From Colletes latitarsis (taxonomy: Eukaryota; Arthropoda; Insecta; Hymenoptera; Colletidae), in NCBI RefSeq assembly GCF_051014445.1, contig NW_027488368.1, positions 22,976,001 through 23,040,000 of the forward strand: DNA of 64,000 nucleotides. Direction: 5' to 3'. Under the pieces are notes generated by a model. The model had not been told where the DNA came from, did not search any database, and saw nothing but the letters and a program-made list of their open reading frames with translations. Position numbers and translations under genes: made by a program. Below are positions 13,141 through 23,112 of this stretch, one piece after another (the first letter of the stretch is position 1; each line of letters starts with the position of its first letter).

Positions 13141-14301
13141 CGTGATCCAATCCAGAAATAGCCCTGGATCTAGCCATGAAGTATGAGAAATATGCGAAAG
13201 TATGAGCCTGACGAGGGCAAATCCTAGACCTAACCCAGACCTAACATGCGTTATCCTCTAAAATATTTTTCATGACCAGGCTTAATTGATTGTTTCAGTG
13301 TGGTCCCACATTACTACGTGATCCAAACCTGAAATAGCCCAGGATCTAGCCATGAAGTATGGGAAATATGCGAAAGTATGAGCCCGACGAGGGCAAATCC
13401 TAGACCTAACCCAGACCTAACATGCGTTATCCTCTAATATATTTATCAAGACAAGGTTTAATTGATTGTTTCAGTGTGGTCCCACACTACTACGTGACCC
13501 GAACCGGAAAAAACCCAGGATCTGTTCAACAAATATGTGAAGAATGCGAAAGTATGAGTCTGATGAGTGAAAATCCCAGGGCTAACCTAGACCTAACATG
13601 CGTTGTCCTCTAAAATATTGATCGAAACCAGGTTTAATTGACTGTTTCAGTGTTGTACTTCATTACTGCGTGATGCAATCCAGAAAAGGCCCAGGATCTA
13701 GCCATCAAGTATGAGAAATATGCGAAAGAATGAGCCTGATGAGAGCAAATCCCAGACCTAACCTAGACCTAACATGAATTATTCTCTAAAATATTGATCA
13801 AAACCAGGTTTAATTGACTGTTTCAGTGTGGTACCACATTACTACGTGATCCAATCCAGAAATAGCCCAGGATCCAGCCATGAAGTATGAGAAATATGCG
13901 AAAGTATCAGCCTGATGGGGGCAAATCCTAGTCCTAACCCAGACCTAACATGCGTTATCCTCTAAAATATTTATCAAGACCAGGTTTAATTGAATGTTTC
14001 AGTGTGGTACCACATTACTACGTGATCCAAACCAGTAAAAACCCAGGATCCGTTCAACAAGTATGTAAAGAATGCGAAAGTATGAGTCTGATGAGTGAAA
14101 AACCCCGGCCTTACCTTGACCTAACATGCGTTATCCTCTAAAATATTTATCATGACCAGGTTTAATTGATTGTTTTAGTGTGGTCCCACATTACTACGTG
14201 ATCCAAACCAGAAAAAACCCTGGATCCGTACAACAAGTATGTGAAGAATGCGAAAGTATGAGTCTGATGAGTGAAAATCCCAGGCCTAACCTAGACCTAA
14301 C
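13141..14301 (+). repeat. Spacer between M1 and M2, partly a copy of 7.3-7.8 kb
   Basis: Classes A, B and E. The stretch 13.64-14.12 kb repeats the E (AAAGGCCC), A' (TATCAGCC) and B (ACCCCGG) series at 7.3-7.78 kb; the B copies start at 7,610 and 13,950, 6,340 bp apart (36 monomers plus four). No other features. Confidence 0.72.
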
Positions 14302-15781
14302 ATGCGTTATCCTCAAAAATATTGATCGAAACCTGGTTTAATCGACTGTTTTAGTGTGGTACCACATTACTACGTGACCCAAACCAGAAAAAACCCAGGA
14401 TCTGTTTACCAAGTATTTGAAAAACGCGAAAGTATGAGCCTGATGAGGGCAAATCCCAAACCTGTCCCTGACCTAACTTGCGTTATCCTCTAAAATATTG
14501 ATCGAAACCAGGTTTAATTGACTGTTTCAGTGTGGTACCACATTACTACGTGATCCAATCCAGAAATAGCCCAGGATCTAGCCATGAAGTATGAGAAATA
14601 TGCGAAAGTATGAGCCTCACGAGGGCATATCCTAGACCTAACCCAGACCTAACATGCGTTATCCTCAAAAATATTGATCGAAACCTGGTTTAATCGACTG
14701 TTTCAGTGTGGTACCACATTACTACGTGATCCAAACCAGAAAAAACCCAGAATCCATTCAACGAGTATGTGAAGAGTGCGAAAATATGAGTCTGATGAGG
14801 GCAAATCCCAGACCTATCCCAGACCTAACTTGTGTTATCCGCTAAAATATTGATCGAAACCAGGTTTAATCGACTGTTTCTTTGTGGTACCACATTAGTA
14901 CGTGATCCAAACCAGAAAAAACCCAGGATCAGTTCAACAAGTATGTGAAAAACGCGAAAGTATGAGCCTGATGAGGGCGAGTCCCAGACCTATCCCAGAC
15001 ATAACTTGCGTTATCCTCTAAAATATTGAACGGAACCAGGTTTAATTGACTGTTTCAGCGTGGTACCACATTACTACATGATACAATCCAGTAACAGCCC
15101 AGGATCTAGCCATGAAGTATGAGAAATATGCGAAAGTATGAGCCTGATGAGGGCAAATCCTAGACCTAACCCAAACCTAACATGCGTTATCCTCTAAAAT
15201 ATTTATCACGACCAGGTTTAATTGAATGTTTCAGTGTGGTACCACATTACTACGTGAACCAAACCAGAAAAAACCCAGGATCCGTTCAACAAGTATGTGA
15301 AGAATGCGGAAGTATGGGTCTGATGAGTGAAAATCACAGGGCTAACCTAGACCTAACATGCGATATCCTCTAAAATATTGATCGAAGTCTGGTTTAATCG
15401 ACTGTTTCAGTGTGGTACCACATTACTATGTGATCTAAACCAGAAAATAACCCAGGATCAAATCAACGAGTATGTGAAGTGTGCGAAAGTATGAGTCTGA
15501 TGAGGGCAAATCCCAGACCTAACCTAGACCTAACATGCGTTATCCTCTAAAATATTGATCCAAACCAGGTTTAATGGACTGTTTCAGTGTGGTACCACAC
15601 TACTACGTGATCCAAAGCAGAAAAAACCCTCGATCAGGTCAACATGTACGTGAAAAACGCGAAAGTATGACCCTGACGAGGGCAAATCCCAGGCCTAACC
15701 TAGACCTAACATGCGTTGTCCTCTAAAATATTGATGGAAACCAGGTTTAATTGACTGTTTCAGTGTAGTACTTCATTACTT
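14302..15781 (+). repeat. Block M2, second copy of the pair
   Basis: Second copy of 11,661-13,140. It carries the same GTTTACCAAGTATTTG mark, the same F-G-B triplet and the same D2 hybrid (15.5 kb). It then runs into an E copy with CATTACTTCGTGATGC, a sub-form that recurs at 19.4, 20.8 and 25.9 kb. Confidence 0.8.
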
Positions 15782-16439
15782 CGTGATGCAATCCAGAAAA
15801 AGCCCAGGATCTATCCATCAAGTATGAGAAATATGCGAAAGTATGAGCCTGACGTGGGCAAATCCTAGACCTAACCCAGACCTAACATGCGTTATCCTCT
15901 AAAATATTTATCAAGACCAGGTTTAATTGATTGTTTCAGTGTGGTCCCACATTACTACGTGATCCAAACCAGAAAAAACCCAGAATCCGTTCAACAAGTA
16001 TGTGGAGAATGCGAAAGTATGAGTCTGATGAGTGAAAATCCCAGGCCTAACCTAGACCTAACATGTGTTATCCTCAAAAATATTGATCGAAACCAGGTTT
16101 AATCGACTGTTTCAGTGTGGTACCAGATTACTATGTGATCCAAACCAGAAAATAACCCAGGATCTGTTCAACGAGTATGTGAAGTGTGCGAAAGTATGAG
16201 CCTGATGAGGGCAAATCCTAGACTTAACCCAAACCTAACATGCGATATCCTCTAAAATATTTATCAAGACCAGGTTTAATTGATTGTTTCAGTGTGGTCC
16301 CACATTACTACGTGATCCAAACCTGAAATAGCCCAGGATCTAGCCATGAAGTATGAGAAATATGCGAAAGTGTGAGCCTGACGAGGGCAAATCCTAGACC
16401 TAACCCAGACCTAACATGCGTTATCCTCTAAAATATTTA
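15782..16439 (+). repeat. B', C and A monomers
   Basis: Begins a B'-C run (B' at 15,887, then a C copy with CCAGATTACTATGTG) that is repeated at 18,176-18,528, 19,585, 19,939 and 20,997. Nothing other than satellite is seen. Confidence 0.75.
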
Positions 16440-17820
16440 TCAAGACCAGGTTTAATTGATTGTTTCAGTGTGGTACCACATTACTACGTGATCCAATTCA
16501 GAAATAGCCCTGGATCTAGCCATGAAGTATGAGAAATATGCGAAAGTATGAGCCTGACGGGGGCAAATCCTAGACCTAACCCAGACCTAACATGCGTTAT
16601 CCTCTAAAATATTTTTCATGACCAGGTTTAATTGATTGTTTCAGTGTGGTCCCACATTACTACGTGATCCAAACCTGAAATAGCCCAGGATCTAGCCATG
16701 AAGTATGAGAAATATGCGAAAGTGTGAGCCTGACGAGGGCAAATCCTAGACCTAACCCAGACCTAACATGCGTTATCCTCTAAAATATTTATCAAGACCA
16801 GGTTTAATTGATTGTTTCAGTGTGGTCCCACACTACTACGTGACCCAAACCGGAAAAAACCCAGGATCTGTTCAACAAATATGTGAAAAACGCGAAAGTA
16901 TGATCCTGATGAGGGCAAATCCCAGACCTATCCCAGACCTAACTTGCGTTATCCTCTAAAATATTGAACGAAACCAGGTTTAATTGACTGTTTCAGCGTG
17001 GTACCACAATACTACGTGATACAATCCCGAAACAGCCCAGGATCTAGCCATGAAGTATGAGAAATATGCGAAAGTATGACCCTGTTGAGGGCAAATCCTA
17101 GACCTAACCCAAACCTAACATGCGTTATCCTCTAAAATATTTATCAAGACAAGGTTTAATTGAATGTTCCAGTGTGGTACCACATTACTACGTGAACCAA
17201 ACCAGAAAAAACCCAGGATCCGTTCAACAAGTATGTGAAGAATGCGAAAGTGTGAGTCTGATGAGTGAAAATCCCAGGGCTAACCTAGACCTAACATGCG
17301 TTATCCTCTAAAATATTGATCCAAACCAGGATTAATGGACTGTTTCAGTGTGGTACCACTTTACCACGTGATCCAAAGCAGAAAAAACCCTCGATCAGGT
17401 CAACATGTATGTTAAAACTGCGAAAGTATGACCCTGATGTGGGCAAATCCCAGGCCTAACCTAGACCTAACATGCGTTGTCCTCTAAAATATTGATCGAA
17501 ACCAGGTTTAATTGACTGTTTCAGTGTTGTACTTCATTACTGCGTGATGCAATCCAGAAAAGGCCCAGGATCTAGCCATCAAGTATGAGAAATATGCGAA
17601 AGAATGAGCCTGATGAGAGCAAATCCCAGACCTAACCTAGACCTAACATGAATTATTCTCTAAAATATTGATCAAAACCAGGTTTAATTGACTGTTTCAG
17701 TGTGGTACCACATTACTACGTGATCCAATCCAGAAATAGCCCAGGATCCAGCCATGAAGTATGAGAAATATTCGAAAGTATCAGCCTGATGAGGGCAAAT
17801 CCTAGACCTAACCCAAACCT
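16440..17820 (+). repeat. Block N1, first of three copies
   Basis: Pairs with 33,880-35,260 at a constant distance of 17,440 bp (copies start at 16,768/34,208, 17,120/34,560 and 17,824/35,264). A shorter third copy lies at about 40.56-41.44 kb, 6,687 bp after the second. All three share GACCCAAACCGG, CAACAAATATG and GTATGATCCTGATG in one F copy, then a G copy and a B copy with TATTTATCAAGACAAGG. The 17,440 spacing is 99 monomers plus 16 bases, consistent with single-base differences between copies of different class. Confidence 0.82.
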
Positions 17821-18704
17821 AACATGCGTTATCCTCTAAAATATTTATCAAGACCAGGTTTAATTGATTGTTTCAGTCTGGTCCCACATTACTACGTGAT
17901 CCAAACCAGAAAAAACCCAGGATCAGTTCAACAGGTATGTGAAAAACGCGAAAGTATGAGCCTGATGAGGGCGAGTCCCAGACCTCTCCCAGACATAACT
18001 TGCGTTATCCTCTAAAATATTGAACGGAACCAGGTTTAATTGACTGTTTCAGCGTGGTACCACATTACTACGTGATACAATCCAGTAACAGCCCAGGATC
18101 TAGCCATGAAGTATGAGAAATATGCGAAGGTATGAGCCTGATGAGGGCAAATCCTAGACCTAACCCAAACCTAACATGCGTTATCCTCTAAAATATTTAT
18201 CAAGACCAGGTTTAATTGATTGTTTCAGTCTGGTCCCACATTACTACGTGATCCAAACCAGAAAAAACCCAGAATCCGTTCAACAAGTATGTGGAGAATG
18301 CGAAAGTATGAGTCTGATGAGTGAAAATCCCAGGCCTAACCTAGACCTAACATGTGTTATCCTCAAAAATATTGATCGAAACCAGGTTTAATCGACTGTT
18401 TCAGTGTGGTACCAGATTACTATGTGATCCAAACCAGAAAATAACCCAGGATCTGTTCAACGAGTATGTGAAGTGTGCGAAAGTATGAGCCTGATGAGGG
18501 CAAATCCTAGACTTAACCCAAACCTAACATGCGTTATCCTCTAAAATATTTATCAAGGCAAGGTTTAATTGAATGTTCCAGTGTGGTACCACATTACTAC
18601 GTGAACCAAACCAGAAAAAACCCAGGATCCGTTCAACAAGTATGTGAAGAATGCGAAAGTATGAGTCTGATGAGTGAAAAACCCCGGCCTAACCTAGACC
18701 TAAC

Positions 18705-18880
18705 ATGCGTTATCCTCAAAAATATTGATCGAAACCAGGTTTAATGGACTGATTCAGTGTGGTACCACACTACTACGTGATCCAAAGCAGAAAAAACCCT
18801 CGATCAGGTCAACATGTATGTGAAAAACGCGAAAGTATGACCCTGACGAGGGCAAATCCCAGGCCTAACCTAGACCTAAC
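18705..18880 (+). repeat. Hybrid D/F monomer (D2), reference copy
   Basis: The front half is class D (AAAGCAGAAAAAACCCTCGA) but the tail reads TGTATGTGAAAAACGCG and CCCTGACGAGGGC, as in class F. Copies lie near 12.9, 15.5, 18.7, 19.2, 20.6, 22.4 and 25.8 kb and not in the right third of the window. It looks like a fused monomer made by exchange between D and F that then spread locally. Confidence 0.8.
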
Positions 18881-21349
18881 ATGTGTTATCCTCAAAAATA
18901 TTGATCGAAACCAGGTTTAATCGACTGTTTCAGTGTGGTACCACATTACTATGTGATCCAAACCTGAAAATAACCCAGGATCTGTTCTACGAGTATGTGA
19001 AGTGTGCGAAAGTATGAGTCTGATGAGGGCAAATCCCAGACCTATCCCAGACCTAACATGCGTTATCCTCTAACATATTTATCAAGACCAGGTTTTATTG
19101 ATTGTTTCAGTGTGGTCCCACATTACTACGTGATCCAACCCAGAAAAAACCCGGGATCCGTTCAACAAGTATGTGAAGAATGCGACAGTATGAGTCTGAT
19201 GAGTGAAAATCCCAGACCTAACCTAGACCTATCATGCGTTATCCTCTAAAATATTGATCCAAACCAGGTTTAATGGACTGTTTCAGTGTGGTACCACACT
19301 ACTACGTGATCCAAAGCAGAAAAAACCCTCGATCAGGTCAACATGTATGTGAAAAACGCGACAGTATGACCCTGACGAGGGCAAATCCCAGGCCTAACCT
19401 AGACCTAACATGCGTTGTCCTTTAAAATATTGATGGAAACCAGGTTTAATTGACTGTTTCAGTGTAGTACTTCATTACTTCGTGATGCAATCCAGAAAAA
19501 GCCCAGGATCTATCCATCAAGTATGAGAAATATGCGAAAGTATGAGCCTGACGAGGGCAAATCCTAGACCTAACACAGACCTAACATGCGTTATCCTCTA
19601 AAATATTTATCAAGACCAGGTTTAATTGATTGTTTCAGTGTGGTCCCACATTACTACGTGATCCAAACCTGAAAAAACCCAGAATCCGTTCAACAAGTAT
19701 GTGGAGAATGCGAAAGTATGAGTCTGATGAGTGAAAATCCCAGGCCTAACCTAGACCTAACATGTGTTATCCTCAAAAATATTGATCGAAACCAGGTTTA
19801 ATCGACTGTTTCAGTGCGGTACCAGATTACTATGTGGTCCAAACAAGAAAATAACCCAGGATCTGTTCAACGAGTATGTGAAGTGTGCGAAAGTATGAGC
19901 CTGATGAGGGCAAATCCTAGACTTAAACCAGACCTAACATGCGATATCCTCTAAAATATTTATCAGGACCAGGTTTAATTGAATGTTTCAGTGTGGTACC
20001 ACATTACTACGTGATCCAAACCAGAAAAAACCCAGAATCCGTTCAACAAGTATGTGGAGAATACGAAAGTATGAGTCTGATGAGTGAAAATCCCAGGCCT
20101 AACCTAGACCTAACATGTGTTATCCTCAAAAATATTGATCGAAACCAAGTTTAATCGACTGTTTCAGTGTGGTACCAGATTACTATGTGATCCAAACCAG
20201 AAAATAATCCAGGATCTGTTCAACGAGTATGTGAAGTGTGCGAAAGTATGAGCCTGATGTGGGCAAATCCTAGACCCAACCCAGACCTAACATGCGATAT
20301 CCTCTAAAATATTTATCAAGACCAGGTTTAATTGAATGCTTCAGTGTGGTACCACATTACTACGTGATCCAAACCAGTAAAAACCCAGGATCCGTTCAAC
20401 AAGTATGTTACGAATGCGAAAGTATGAGTCTGATGAGTGAAAAACCCCGGCCTAACCTAGACCTAACATGCGTTATCCTCAAAAATATTGATCGAAACCT
20501 GGTTTAATCGACTGTTTCAGTGTGGTACCACATTACTATGTGATCCAAACCAGAAAATAACCCAGGATCTGTTCAACGAGTATGTGAAGTGTGCGAAAGT
20601 ATGAGTCTGATGAGGGCAAATCCCATACCTATCCCAGACCTATCATGCGTTATCCTCTAAAATATTGATCCAAACCAGGTTTAATGGGCTGTTTCAGTGT
20701 GGTACCACACTACTACGTGATCCAAAGCAGAAAAAACCCTCGATCAGGTCAACATGTATGTGAAAAACGCGAAAGTATGACCCTGACGAGGGCAAATCCC
20801 AGGCCTAAACTAGACCTAACATGCGTTGTCCTCTAAAATATTGATGGAAACCAGGTTTAATTGACTGTTTCAGTGTAGTACTTCATTACTTCGTGATGCA
20901 ATCCAGAAAAAGCCCAGGATCTATGCATCAAGTATGAGAAATATGCGAAAGTATGAGCCTGACGAGGGCAATTCCTAGACCTAACACAGACCTAACATGC
21001 GTTATCCTCTAAAATATTTATCAAGACCAGGTTTAATTGATTGTTTCAGTGTGGTCCCACATTACTACGTGATCCAAACCAGAAAAAACCCAGAATCCGT
21101 TCAACAAGTATGTGGAGAATGCGAAAGTATGAGTCTGATGAGTGAAAATCCCAGGCCTAACCTAGACCTAACATGTGTTATCCTCAAAAATATTGATCGA
21201 AACCTGGTTTAATCGACAGTTTCAGTGTGGTACCAGATTACTATGTGATCCAAACCAGAAAATAACCCAGGATCTGTTCAACGAGTATGTGAAGTGTGCG
21301 AAAGTATGAGCCTGATGAGGGCAAATCCTAGACTTAAACCAGACCTAGC

Positions 21350-21525
21350 ATGCGATATCCTCTAAAATATTTATCAAGACCAGGTTTAATTGAATGTTTC
21401 AGTGTGGTACCACATTACTACGTGACCCAAACCAGAAAAAACCCAGGATCTGTTCAACAAGTATGTGAAAAACGCGAAAGTATGAGCCTGATGAGGGCAA
21501 ATCCCAGACCTATCCCAGATCTAAC
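21350..21525 (+). repeat. Class F monomer, reference copy (176 bp)
   Basis: Like class B up to the A-tract, then CTGTTCAACAAGTATGTG, AAAAACGCGAAAGTATGAGC and CTGATGAGGGCAAATCCC, ending in CAGACCTATCCCAGA and followed by a copy that starts TTGCG. It looks like a B front joined to an A-type tail. Similar copies occur near 0.4, 3.1, 23.2, 30.7, 32.0, 32.8, 33.7 and 45.3 kb. Confidence 0.82.
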
Positions 21526-21701
21526 TTGCGTTATCCTCTAAAATATTGATCGAAACCAGGTTTAATTGACTGTTTCAGCGTGGTACCACATTACTACGTG
21601 ATACAATCCAGTAACAGCCCAGGATCTAGCCATGAAGTATGAGAAATATGCGAAAGTATGAGCCTGATGAGGGCAAATCCTAGACCTAACCCAAACCTAA
21701 C
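21526..21701 (+). repeat. Class G monomer, reference copy (176 bp)
   Basis: An A-like copy with AGCGTGGTACCAC, GTGATACAATCCAGTAACAG or CTGAAACAGCCC, and an end CCTAACCCAAACC. It usually follows a class F copy and precedes a B copy, so F-G-B is a recurrent triplet (about 11.3, 12.4, 15.0, 16.9, 18.0, 21.4, 34.4 and 41.1 kb). Confidence 0.8.
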
Positions 21702-22053
21702 ATGCGTTATCCTCTAAAATATTTATCACGACCAGGTTTAATTGACTGTTTCAGTGTGGTACCACATTACTACGTGATCCAATCCAGAAATAGCCCAGGA
21801 TCCAGCCATGAAGTATGAGAAATATGCGAAAGTATCAGCCTGATGGGGGCAAATCCTAGTCCTAACCCAGGCCTAACATGCGTTATCCTCTAAAATATTT
21901 ATCAAGACCAGGTTTAATTGAATGTTTCAGTGTGGTACCACATTACTACGTGATCCAAACCAGTAAAAACCCGGGATCCGTTCAACAAGTATGTAAAGAA
22001 TGCGAAGGTATGAGTCTGATGAGTGAAAAACCCCGGCCTAACCTAGACCTAAC

Positions 22054-22230
22054 ATGCGTTATCCTCAAAAATATTGATCGAAACCTGGTTTAATCGACTG
22101 TTTCAGTGTGGTACCACATTACTATGTGATCCAAACCAGAAAATAACCCAGGATCTGTTCAACGAGTATGTGAAGTGTGCGAAAGTATGAGTCTGATGAG
22201 GGCAAATCCCAGACCTATCCCAGACCTAAC
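22054..22230 (+). repeat. Class C monomer, reference copy (177 bp)
   Basis: Marked by CTCAAAAATATTGATCG, CTATGTGATCC, CAGAAAATAACCCAGG, CTGTTCAACGAGTATGTG and AAGTGTGCGAAAG. The AAAATAACCC tract is one base longer than AAAAAACCC in class B, which makes this class 177 bp. That extra base explains why landmark spacings such as 353, 529, 705 and 881 bp occur wherever a C copy lies between. Class C alternates with class B through 18-23 kb. Confidence 0.9.
22107..22118. repeat. 12-bp palindrome TGTGGTACCACA (representative)
   Basis: A perfect 12-bp dyad centred on a KpnI site, at bases 54-65 of the monomer. It is kept in most copies of classes A, C, F, G and H. It is changed to TGTGGTCCCACA in many B copies and to TGTTGTACTTCA in class E; in D the right arm is altered (CCACTTTAC). 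Dyads are common in centromeric satellites and may bind a protein or form a cruciform; no binding factor can be named from the sequence. It does not match the CENP-B box. Confidence 0.85.
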
Positions 22231-23112
22231 ATTGGTTATCCTCTAACATATTTATCAAGACCAGGTTTAATTGATTGTTTCAGTGTGGTCCCACATTACT
22301 ACGTGATCCAACCCAGAAAAAACCCAGGATCCGTTCAACAAGTATGTGAAGAATGCGACAGTATGAGTCTGATGAGTGAAAATCCCAGACCTAACCTAGA
22401 CCTATCATGCGTTATCCTCTAAAATACTGATCCAAACCAGGTTTAATGGACTGTTTCAGTGTGGTACCACACTACTACGTGATCCAAAGCAGAAAAAACC
22501 CTCGATCAGGTCAACATGTATGTGAAAAACGCGAAAGTATGACCCTGACGTGGGTAAATCCCAGGCCTAACCTAGACCTAACATGTGTTATCCTCAAAAA
22601 TATTGATCGAAGCCTGGTTTAATCGACAGTTTCAGTGTGGTACCAGATTACTATGTGATCCAAACCAGAAAATAACCCAGGATCTGTTCAACGAGTATGT
22701 GAAGTGTGCGAAAGTATGAGCCTGATGAGGGCAAATCCTAGACTTAAACCAGACCTAGCATGCGATATCCTCTAAAATATTTATCAAGTCCAGGTTTAAT
22801 TGAATGTTTCAGTGTGGTACCACATTACTACGTGATCCAAACCAGTAAAAACCCGGGATCCGTTCAACAAGTATGTAAAGAATGCGAAAGTATGAGTCTG
22901 ATGAGTGAAAAACCCCGGCCTAACCTAGACCTAACATGCGTTATCCTCAAAAATATTGATCGAAACCTGGTTTAATCGACTGTTTCAGTGTGGTACCACA
23001 TTACTATGTGATCCAAACCAGAAAATAACCCAGGATCCGTTCAACAAGTATGTGAAGAATGCGACAGTATGTGTCTGATGAGTGAAAATCCCAGACCTAA
23101 CCTAGACCTATC

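Larger units (their letters stand above)
17821..23112 (+). repeat. B/C-alternating domain
   Basis: From 18.7 to 22.9 kb I read the order as D2, C, B, D2, E, B', C, B', C, B, C, D2, E, B', C, F, G, A', B, C, B, D2, C, B, C. B and C copies therefore alternate far more than elsewhere, but with no strict period. Sub-series recur: D2-E-B'-C at 19.2, 20.6 and 25.8 kb; B(ACCCCGG)-C at 20.29, 21.88, 22.76 and 25.2 kb. The 177-bp C copies make landmark spacings 353, 529, 705 and 881. Confidence 0.78.

Noticed and set aside
22054..22230. CENP-B box
   Set aside because: I looked for TTCG-N4-A-N2-CGGG on both strands of the class consensus and found no match; the conserved palindrome is a different sequence.
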